A stretch of 64,000 nt of DNA from Phellopilus nigrolimitatus (taxonomy: Eukaryota; Basidiomycota; Agaricomycetes; Hymenochaetales; Hymenochaetaceae). The notes below the pieces were generated by a model that was not told the origin of the DNA, did not search any database, and saw nothing but the letters and a program-made list of their open reading frames with translations. The stretch spans positions 1,426,001 to 1,490,000 of the forward strand of contig JAJOHG010000001.1 in NCBI GenBank assembly GCA_021029095.1, read 5' to 3'. Of this stretch, positions 36,710-45,683 are shown piece by piece. Within the stretch, counting starts at the first letter, position 1. Each line of letters starts with the position of its first letter. The position numbers and the translations under genes are program-made.

Positions 36710-37826
36710 CTATACACGAGCGAGAGTTGTTAAGAAGAAGAAATATTGACATCTATGAATGGAAAAAGGATTAAGAATATTGCGTAGAGAGGTGCTGAAC
36801 AAGAAATATTTGCTTTCGTGCTGGATTACAAGTAGCATCTTGAGTAAGGTGCTCGGAGGCAAGGCACATGACCACTTCCCACTGGAAACGGCGGCCTCCC
36901 AGGTATTGGAGTCTGAACGGTAGAGGTCTAGAGCAGCACGTGCGTTCTCGACCTAATAGCGAATGAGAAGTCGAAATGAGAGGAAGGGTTTGGATTGGAC
37001 AGGGACAGGAAGCACTTACGGAATCGAGCTTGCCGTATTGGATTCGACGGCGCATCAAGTGCCAAACTAAGGTTTGCAACCCGACTACCTGATTTGGAGA
37101 TTGCAGTGCGTTCCTGAAAGGCATATAAAGGGCAACGTCCCTCGTAGCTACGCCACCCATCCAAATCGAGTATAGAGCGCATAGTTTAAAGTACGTAAAC
37201 GGCATAGTCAATCATTTCAATTCAATTCATTCAATGGCCCTAAATATAGCCACCCACCAACGGCTGGATGTGGGACACCGAGCACTACAGCGAATGATAT
37301 CGTCAGCAAAATCTGCAACTCATGATCCAGAAACCACCGCACCTGACAAGTCCTGCCACAAAGAGTGCCCCACCAGGATCTTCCCCTTGATGTATTCGGC
37401 TATCAACGACTGCACGGCGTTGAAGTGCATTGCAGATTCTGAAATGACGAAATTAGAGTGCGAAGTAAGCAATAAATCGAGCGAGGCAAATACCGACCGG
37501 AATTCAAGTGTTTCGCCTCTATTCCCGTGGTGGGTGTTCTATAGTCGGTCACTGGCATGGTCGGGCGAACGTACGCATCCAAAACAATAGAACCTCGATA
37601 ATTTACAAGAGAAACTCTTCTAAGAAAGACGAAGTAAGTCAGCTATTGGGAAAAATGCGTGGATTTGGGGAGAACTGACGCGACCATAGATGTAGATCCA
37701 CCGGGACCAACGCCGCAGCAAATGGTACCAAGAGCGAGAAACAAGCTGGGAAAGAGCCTTGATTAAACAAATGGTTCCGCAGGACAAAGACACACAGAAG
37801 ACGAACTCGTCGGCACTTTGACTCAT
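36710..37826 (-). CDS. REX4/ISG20-like DEDDh exonuclease-fold protein, catalytic motifs degenerate
   Basis: Rebuilt from seven exons: 37807-37826, 37680-37745, 37498-37619, 37343-37438, 37258-37284, 37020-37147, 36710-36952. All introns are GT-AG (58-110 nt) and keep one frame, about 233 aa. Sequence in order: LFLALGTICCGVGPGGSTSM, ARVSLVNYRGSIVLDAYVRP, DYRTPTTGIEAKHL, KGKILVGHSLWQDLSVLGVP, ATRDVALYMPFRNALQSP, LQTLVWHLMRRRIQYGKLDS, VENARAALDLYRSD. This is the RNA exonuclease 4 fold, but motif I (normally ALDCEMVGVG) reads ALGTICCGVG, losing both acids, and motif III (normally HSSVEDA) reads KLDSVENA, losing His and Asp. Only the motif II Asp (WQDL) remains. The C-terminus seems frameshifted near 36843. 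Likely a pseudoenzyme or a decaying gene. The first exon is the weakest part. Confidence 0.65.
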
Positions 37827-40266
37827 TGTATCACGTAGAGTGCTTTCAAGACTCGCCAGAAAAGTGAGTAGAGGACAATCTGGTAGGACCAGTATGCAGA
37901 AAAATCATGTACACCGTGTTGGATTATATACCATCCTTGATATCGGGCACATTTTCTTGTCTGAGCAGCAATTAGACACGGAGACATTTGGTGCAGGGTC
38001 TTGACATTCGGCACTAACCAAAGTACAGGACGTATGTCGCAAGATAAAATAATGAGGTCTAGACGGGCGTCTATGACTTGACATTGTGTATACTTTAGAC
38101 CAAAAAGCGGACAAGCGTCGTTCATTTTTTGGAAAAGGCGATTTCGTCACGAAGGTAGCCTCAAGTCCCGGAGAAGTTGTGAAGATCTGTATGCGTAAGG
38201 AAAATCTTGACTAGATGAGACTAAGCACCCGAAAGAATAATCGCAGAAACATATCCAGTCCGTTAGGATAACTGAGAGGCACAGGAGAGCACGATGAGCG
38301 TTGAACTTTTCTTTGTACGGTCGAGCCGAAGTAAGAGATCCCTGGGAAAAATAGCAAAGATCGACGATTAGGAGATATGGCGAACCGGGGAAAGAATTCT
38401 TAATTGACGGAAAATTTGTTGATATATTGTTGAGTTTATCATCGGGATGATCAGCTCCGGGAAATGTAGTAAGACCTCATGAAAAGCAAGCAACTCTTTT
38501 GCCCCCAGACCTGCGCATTTCTTCGTGTATGATCCGAAGTAAGATCTAGACAAACGGTATTCAGAGTGTCAGTACGAATTCCTTGATTAAGAGACGTGAC
38601 GAAGCGGCGCCCAGAAGTCGTCGGTGCTGTTCTTTTGCGAACGCGAGTAGCGCGAGGTCGAAAGTCAGGCTTGCCATGGAGAACGAGAGTCGACAGTGTC
38701 CGACGATGCCGGAGACTTGCTGACTTAAGCATAGACATGCAGGATCAACAAGAGACCGCTAGACTGCAGTTACTCATCGGCGACGTCAAGCAAGGCGTTG
38801 GCGTTACATGGTAGCTGTCAGAAGCGAGATACGAATTAGCCGGAAATCTCGTAACGTCGCAACTACAGCAAGCTTTCGATTTTATCTTGTAGTCGAAAGG
38901 GAAATTCGAATTTTCACCATAACCATTGTGAAGGCGATGAGGACACGGGCGATGGGAAAGACGGAAGCTGAACTCGGAGATGAGCGCTAGCGTTCCTTTT
39001 GCCAATTTAGCGAAGTGGCTCCTTGGCTCGAGTCGGGAGTCGAAAATAATTGTAAGTTCAAGACCCCCAAAATTGAATGGCTCCTTTGGACATTTGCTTA
39101 CTTATTTACCAGGTGAGCTGGAATATCGAATATACCAAACTACCTACATATCTACGTACTCGCGCTTTCGGTGCTTACAACGACTGAGAACTAAATCCAC
39201 CTTCTGAACATATCAACAGCGAGTCTGGCGTCCGTTACATACATGTACAATACGCTTCATCAAATATCGCGACTTGTGCCTAAAGAGTTGCTGGTATGTA
39301 TCACTAGTACTTATGGACGTCGGTTGTAGCATGTCTCCTCCGTCAATCCGGGTGTATTTTGCATTTTGCGCCAGGGATAGTATTGACATTTGCTTTTGAA
39401 TCTTGTGCATTAAAACCGCCACGATGCTTGGAGTATGCCAACGCGAACTGCATAAGCGTACGGACTTCTCGGGCTTGTCAAAACTAGTAAGCGCTGACGC
39501 GTGTGCATATGAATGGAGCAGACATATTTATCGCGAACTGCAGCTGCGTTGTTTTCAGGCAATTCGGCAGGCCTGAAGTGCATTATGTCAGCTTTAAAAA
39601 AAAAAGACAAATGTTGCTCAAGGGACTTGGACTATTTTCCGAAATTAAGATACTTGGAGAACGGTTCTTCAAGTACCTTGATTTCGAAAATATCCCCTTT
39701 TTCACTTTTATCCAGGGCTCTTGAACTTTATCTTTTTCCAGGATTCGAGCTTCCGCACATATCTTACGTGTTCTTTTTATCTATAAAAACGGCAATGATG
39801 TCCGGAGGGCGTGCTCAGCGCTCAGTGCTCAGGGCCCGCTCGGCTACACATGTTAGTTTATTTTGGAGCCTTTTAGGGTTGACTTTTGGCTGATGGTTCA
39901 ATATTCTAATCTCATCACCCGCAAGCGCTGATGTTAGTCATACCTCCCATGCGCTCTATACGCGGTAATCTTTCACTGTCATTCTAATCTGCCATCTACT
40001 TATTACAAATAATTCACTTAGTTGTTGCTACTTGTGTATCGCAGAATCTGTGCAACAACTGGATTTCGTTTAAAAAATTTGTATTTACTATTCGTGTAAA
40101 CGTCGAATACTCGGTAGTTGCTGAGTAAATGACAGGCCTTCGCGATCACGCATCATCGAGACGTTAAACATGCTCGTTAAGAAATTCCACCCATATCACG
40201 AACCATCTGTATGCTGTGAGCTTTGCGTTATAGTACAAATGTGCTTCGGTCCATCAAAGTGACTGT
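37827..40266. other. Gene-poor stretch of 2.4 kb, no gene supported
   Basis: Short open frames on both strands (for example 38451-38738 minus and 38980-39207 plus) show no recognisable domain, and I could not chain them into a spliced gene. The 3' part from about 39600 is AT-rich, with a short run of GCTCAG-type heptamers near 39810-39830. It could hold a fast-evolving gene, a long promoter or old transposon debris; I cannot tell which. Confidence 0.5.
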
Positions 40267-42080
40267 CTAAACCACTACATTATTCCGAACCATACCTTCA
40301 TCCCTGTCTACCGACGACTTGACCTTGTTCGAAACATTATTCTCCCTTCGCCACAACCTCCTTTTCGCCCACCTCCACTTGCGGTTTTCTACGCTTGTCC
40401 CAAGCATCAATCTGGAGAACGCCATTCGCCGGATTCTCCACGGCAGTTTGACATTCTGCTCGCCGACAGCATGTCGCTGAACATGTAAAGCCTCCCGTGT
40501 AACAGACTCCCGTACCTCCGCCGCTAGCCACTTCCGCGCGGTTTTTACGCAACCTTCCTGTAAGGCAATGTTGACGATACGACGTCGGACGCGCCTATCA
40601 ATCATAATAGTCCCCCATTTTTTGCGGAAGGCGAAGGTAAGTTGCAGCGCATGAAATGTCGGTTTTACTCTCGCGCCCGCCAAGTTTCGTAGCAGAAGGA
40701 ATAGCGTCGTCGACGATGGTCGCAAATGCGGCTGCCTCTCCAAGAATACTTTGACGAACTTGCGGTTTGCAAAATGGGCTTTGGTGTTGAAGGGCGAGTA
40801 TGCGAGGTGAAGATGCAGGATGTTCAAACACCGGCGCTTTTGAAGACGACTGAGGCGTTCGGGCAAGCGAGAGATCCATTCCATGGTCACCGCCCTCGCT
40901 GTTTCTGCTCGAGAATCCTGCAATAAGTGGCGGACGATCATGTATATGAAACGGACCGGAGGTTGAGCCTTTGAAGGTGGAAAAGAAGAGAGGGTCGAAA
41001 GAACATGTGACGTCCAGTCTGTTGGAGCGGTCTGAAAGAGATGTGTTCGCAAGGCCCTGGACCTCGTTGACCCTCCCGAACGCTCATTTTCTATCTTCTC
41101 TTTATCTCGTGTCAATTCTCGCGAAGAAGAGTTGAACTCCTCTTGTTTACTGCGCCCAAGCAACTCAAGCCATAGAAGTAACGTAGCTTTCTTGTCACCA
41201 GATGACAGTTCCTGACGAGCAAATATCCACGCTCGATACCATTGTCCAGTTCGGATAAGTAATCTAACGAAAAGAATCTTGCTGCCGTCGTTAGGCTTGA
41301 TTTGCCTCGCCTCCATACGTCGAAAAAGCTGAAAAGCGGTCGCGTATGACGTATGGCGAATGGCGAACTGAACCAGAAAATTATACGACGCGGCACATTG
41401 GAGTGATGAATATAAGTTATGATAGCCGATCAAGCGTGATAAGGAGGGCAATGGTGAATGCGTCAAGGCTTGATGAAGTCGAAGCTCGAGCTCTTCTGAA
41501 GTGAGCGGAAAGAATAGCCTTGAATGTTTGGATTTTCCGGAAGGTCTGGGCAGCGCAGGCTTCAGTACACCTCTGAGCTCTTCATCGGAGATCCAGAAAA
41601 TCTCGGGGCTACGCTCCCTCGACAAGCCTGTTTGTTCATGAGGTGCTAAGGAGGCGACGTCTGAGAAAATCGTGTACAAATTAGGGACATCTTTGTGATG
41701 ATAAAGCGCGTCTCTTTCGAGATGTACACGACGTCGCGGTGCATTGATGCACTTGGGACATGCGTGCACTTGGCCTCCCTGAACATGTTCGTCGAAATCA
41801 GCAGGAACGGCGCTACGAAGACATGCGATTTTAGAAACACCAGAGAAATGAGGGAAAATGCAACGTACTTTTCCCGGTTCACCGTGCCTGCACAAAGCAG
41901 ATCGGGTATGGTCACGCCTTCACAATCGCTGCTCGCGTTCTTCACCTCCAAAATATTGGGGGGACATAAGTTTCGGACGGCGCGGATTTGGAGCGCCGCT
42001 ACATCGCTGAGTGGGCAAAACGCACGGAGAGATGAAGCGAAATGGCCTCGCACCCCGCTGCGAAGTGCATGTTGAAGCAT
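40267..42080 (-). CDS. PPR-like, probably mitochondrial protein
   Basis: Two exons, 41869-42080 and 40267-41812, with a 56-nt GTACGT...TAG intron keeping the frame; about 585 aa. The N-terminus MLQHALRSGVRGHFASSLRA is rich in Arg/Ser with no acids, as in a mitochondrial presequence. The middle has pentatricopeptide-like helix pairs: SYNFLVQFAIRHTSYATAFQ, LFRRMEARQIKPNDGSK, FVRLLIRTGQWYRAWIFARQ, and later STTLFLLLRNLAGARVKPTF. A Cys pair (HACPKC) and a Cys/Arg-rich N-terminal third are present. The C-terminal region is strongly basic (RRVRRRIVNIAL, RKWRWAKRRLWRREN), fitting RNA binding. Function in mitochondrial RNA processing or translation is inferred. Divergent from snu13, 270 bp apart. Confidence 0.72.
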
Positions 42081-42350
42081 GCATGGGGCAGAATGACTCG
42101 TGCTATCCCGGTGCGCGAGTCCGTAGCTGCCGCGCAGAAAGCAAGTCGACGAACTTTTCTAGCTTCGAACTTCGCGTCCGCGTCTGTTCAGCTTAAGAAA
42201 ACAGCTGATCGTGGGATAAATTGGTTTTACGTAAGACGTATGGTGAATCGCCTGAAAATTAAATTGACAAAACCTCCTCTCCAGGACCAGCACCCAGCCA
42301 TTGACCAAGGATCTAGTACTTTGTACAGCGTGAGGTCGGAATAAAAAACC

Positions 42351-42903
42351 ATGTCAGACGAACAGAAAAGCAAAGCTTGGCCCCTCGCAGATGCGACGCT
42401 GACGAACCAGGTATGTCAATATCCTTCATAGTCCCAAGTTGCATGCAATTGAACTACTCCCTCTTCCTGAAGATATTGGACCTTGTGCAGCAGGCCTCGT
42501 CGTACAAACAGCTCAAGAAAGGAGCCAATGAAGGTGTGTCTCTCTCTTCAACTTTGGCCTTGGTGCTCACACGACTTGCCAGCTACCAAAACTCTTAATC
42601 GAGGCATTGCAGAGTTCATTGTTCTCACTGCAGACACCCAACCTATCGAGATTTTGCTGCACCTACCGCTCTTGTGTGAGGATAAGGTGAGCTCTTTTTT
42701 ATTGATTGGTTTCTTCCTCCCATTCCGTTCTGACTTCGATGAAGAACGTGCCATACGTCTATGTGCCCTCTAAGGCTGCCTTGGGCCGCGCTTGTAATGT
42801 AACAAGACCCGTCATCGCTGCTAGCGTGACCACCAACGAGACGAATGAGCTGAACAGCCAAATTCGCGCAGTTAAGGACGCCATTGAGAAACTCATGATC
42901 TAG
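42351..42903 (+). CDS. snu13: U4/U6.U5 snRNP and box C/D snoRNP protein Snu13 (15.5K)
   Basis: An L7Ae-family kink-turn RNA-binding protein, shared by the spliceosomal tri-snRNP and box C/D snoRNPs. Four exons: [60 protein letters not shown] through [15 protein letters not shown]; and [20 protein letters not shown] to the C-terminus AIEKLMI. The residues [12 protein letters not shown] and [13 protein letters not shown] are the RNA-binding core, essentially identical across eukaryotes. Complete, about 127 aa, the family length. Start ATG 42351, stop TAG 42901-42903. Confidence 0.96.
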
Positions 42904-43206
42904 TATATATATTCACTTCTGTCCTGGAATACATTATGTAGATTCTGCGGCTGGATGATAATGCACAAATGCTGAGACGATGTTAGATGAAGAGGGGCAA
43001 CAGGGAAGTGACGTGTGTACAAAAAGTAACAAGATAACATACTACGTATTATGCAAAGCCATCTGAAGATACTCCCGACCTATCTACCGAGTTCGTGATT
43101 CACGATGTTGGATACCTATTTCTGAACATGATATGTGCAATAAGCTGTCCGTCAATTGATCAGTAATGCGTCCCGCGCTCGATATCGAAGATGGAGCCAC
43201 AGCTTC
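42904..43206. other. Convergent intergenic region
   Basis: 303 bp between the ends of snu13 and sts1. No supported gene. Confidence 0.5.
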
Positions 43207-44454
43207 TCATCCAAATGGTGCACGACGACCAACAAGCCAGCCCGCTGCAGAGATCCACCTATCCCGCACGGACTTCAGGCCATTTTCAAGGTCGCCGTTG
43301 ATCCCTTGAACTCTGGCCTCAGCGTATCTGTCCAGTGCTTCCGCCCACCCTTGGGCCACCCCCGACCCAAACATACCACCCTCCTTTAAATACAGATCGA
43401 CTCTATTCACCCATGCTATCCACTCCTGTATTAAGCGCGGTAGAAGAAGTGGCGCTAAGCTCGATTGGCAGAGTGGAGGTTGAGAAAGAAGGTGATCCGT
43501 TAGAGTCGATAAGTACCCAAAGGTTTCTGAGGGGTGGGCGTAGATTTTCTCCTTCCCAGTTTGTGCTGCATGCGACGAGGAAGCCTCGGAGGTGTAGGAG
43601 AAGTAAGGCATGTACGAGAAAGCCGTAGAGACGAATTCGGTTATGAGTGGCCGAAGTCGTGAAACAACATAGGCATCCCGCATGCCATAGTTCGACTGCG
43701 AAGACCGGCCAAAACCAGTCAAGGAGTTCGATGATGGGGTATTGCTTGCGCGGTTGGCACCAAATGTGTTGCTCCCAAATCCAAATGAAGCCGTCATGGG
43801 TTGAAGCGAAAAGGGAGGAGGGGATGAAGAGGAATATGGGTATTCGTCCCGAAGCTTCTTGGCAGCTTGGTTTACGACATCGAGGGCGGTATCTAGCGTT
43901 GGACGGGGTATCAATGATAAGACGGTCGGTTTAAGGGAGGGATTCGTTTGTATGAGGGACGTCAGAATGGGCAACAATGACTGAGGAGGTAAGCTCGCTA
44001 AGGAAGGCAGTCAGGATCCAATTCGCCTAGCTAATGAAGCGTCACACATACCGAGCAACATGCCGACATCAACACCATCACCGGAGTCACGCTCGGGCGA
44101 TTTGTTCTCCTTGTTCGGCTTGTCGTGGTCTCCTCCGCCCTCATGCGAGCCAGATTCGGACACGCGATGTACGCGCATCTGCTTGATGCGTCTTGCAGGA
44201 CGCTCCGGCGTTGGGCTGCGGTCCATTGCTTCGTCGCTGTCCGCATCATCATGTCTCCGTTTCTGAGCGGATCTCTGGACTGCGAAAGATGTATGGGAAG
44301 GCGAGAATGAAGAGGCCTGCATCGCTTGTGGCTGCCATCCAGGCAGAGAAGCCGCTGGGGACAGACCGAAGCCGAAAGCGAGGGGAGAAGGAGAATGGTT
44401 GACAGCAGCCGTACGAAAGCCGAATTGGGGGGTCGGGTGTATTATTCCTGCCAT
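43207..44454 (-). CDS. sts1: Nuclear proteasome tethering factor Sts1/Cut8
   Basis: Sts1/Cut8 brings 26S proteasomes to the nucleus and nuclear envelope. Start MAGIIHPTPQFGFRTAAVNH at 44454 (an upstream in-frame Met at 44499 also exists). A disordered N-terminus has a basic NLS-like patch (SAQKRRHDDADSDEAMDRSP, then RPARRIKQMRVHR). After a short intron comes the conserved helical domain: PILTSLIQTNPSLKPTVLSL, IPRPTLDTALDVVNQAAKKL, MRDAYVVSRLRPLITEFVST, YLSTLTDHLLSQPP, LIQEWIAWVNRVDLYLKEGG and GWAEALDRYAEARVQGI, ending VGRRAPFG at 43207. The STLIPRPTL-type block and the C-terminal helical bundle are typical. It neighbours pac3, another proteasome gene, on the same strand. Confidence 0.9.
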
Positions 44455-45107
44455 GGTGGTATGAGGAGAAAGATAGCGGAGGAAAAAGGTCGTGGCCACT
44501 CGAGGGTGACGAGTGCGAGTGTGAGTTCGAATTCAGTTCTCAAAGCGAGTGGCTGCCTCTATCGGCTATCGGACACAGTCTGCCGGCCCTAAATGCATCC
44601 GTTCTTATAGCCTCAACTTGCTCCTTTCGTCGTTTCTCCTTTCTTTCTCATCTTTCCCCCCCTTCTTCCCATTTTCTCTGGCCTCCGTGAGTGTCTCTGT
44701 ACATCTTTTCGCGAGCGGAGAAGACACAAACATGAGAATCGCTACTCGGAAGCTACCCGCTTATGACTGTTTTCATATACCCAAATTTCTGAGCTCTTTT
44801 CTCCAACTCTCCGTCCTTCCGCGGTTACTCGCTGACCTATTATCTAGTGCCCTGCGCGTCTGTCGTGAATGTGAGTACTGTTTGCATGCCTTTTGGGAGC
44901 GATGAATAAAATAGAAGTCAAGCCCTGATCCTCGTCTCAAGGACGAGTGTTGATGAGCATCCATGCTAATACTGACCCTTACCTTCGTGCTCTGCTTTCA
45001 CAATTCATTTACCACCCAAGACTAACCCCCTCCTTCTAGATTCAAATAATTCGTATGACCAAGATTCACGGAATTGACAAGTAATAAACGTACATGCTAG
45101 ATAAAAT
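44455..45107. other. Intergenic region, sts1 promoter
   Basis: 653 bp upstream of sts1 and downstream of pac3. Pyrimidine-rich near 44620-44690. A 118-codon plus-strand frame (44549-44905) is low complexity and not supported as a gene. Confidence 0.5.
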
Positions 45108-45606
45108 TTACATATCACCTCGTAGAAGCTCGACGATCATCTTCATAACACCTTTGAATGTATGGCTGCCATCGTCCACATGCGTTCGTTTAAGTGCCAG
45201 TCCGACAACAACGCTGCGCCGTTCTCCGCCATCTTCCGCGGTAAGTGTCCATAGCAGGGTTGAGATGTGCGATGCATATAGCGAATGAAGCGTAGCGAGA
45301 TATTGAGACGGGGCGCTACCGAGGAGCGGAGTCAGCTCGATGGAGGGTGGAGGTTCGACAAGAGGAACGTCGTCCGTCGCTGGCAGCAGAGGAAGCAACG
45401 GTGCTGTCGGTGGAATTGACGCCTGAATCTGTCGGATGAAAATAAAATGAAAAAGTGTATGGGGATAGCAGCTGCTTTGAATGTACCAGGTTTCCAACCT
45501 TGCCCATTTGGGTGACGAGGACGAGGACTCTGTCTGCATAGTGCAGTATAACGACCTCCGTTTGGACGCCATCTAGCGTCCTCGTCAAGTGAGACGATGG
45601 TTGCAT
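45108..45606 (-). CDS. pac3: Proteasome assembly chaperone 3 (Pac3/PSMG3)
   Basis: Pac3-type chaperones pair with Pac4 under the nascent alpha ring of the 20S proteasome. Two exons: TRTLDGVQTEVVILHYADRV and LVLVTQMGKVGNL, then an intron, then IQASIPPTAPLLPLLPATDD, ELTPLLGSAPSQYLATLHSL, YASHISTLLWTLTAEDGGER and SVVVGLALKR, ending LLRGDM at 45108. About 150 aa, the usual size. I prefer the start at 45606 (MQPSSHLTRTL), because the next Met up (45645) lies beyond three ACGCGT promoter-like sites. The family call rests on the GVxTEVxxxxYxDRVLVLVTQxGKVG block and the SVVVGLAL strand. Its neighbour sts1 also concerns the proteasome. Confidence 0.85.
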
Positions 45607-45683
45607 GACGGACGCGTGGACGCGTGCAGAAGCGAGACGCGTCAAAACCAGTTGGTTCGCCTCTTGTGGCTTATCCTCGTACT
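45607..45683. promoter_or_regulatory. 77-bp bidirectional promoter pac3 / med16 with three ACGCGT sites
   Basis: Between the two divergent start codons ACGCGT occurs at 45612-45617, 45620-45625 and 45637-45642. The space is very short for two transcription units. Confidence 0.5.

Noticed and set aside
36771..37211. 146-codon minus-strand frame read as one exon
   Set aside because: Only its first part (ATRDVALYMPF to YGKLDS) is coding; the rest reads through a GTAAGT...TTAG intron in the wrong frame.
37234..37590. 118-codon plus-strand open frame
   Set aside because: It lies antisense to exons 3-6 of the exonuclease-like gene, whose spliced product shows clear family motifs; the plus frame shows none.
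38451..38738. Basic 95-codon minus-strand frame (starts MSMLKSASLRHRR)
   Set aside because: No recognisable domain, no consistent spliced partner exons found; kept only as part of the gene-poor stretch.
44549..44905. 118-codon plus-strand frame with a hydrophobic start
   Set aside because: Lies in a pyrimidine-rich promoter-like stretch where Ser/Leu/Phe frames arise by composition; no conserved motif.
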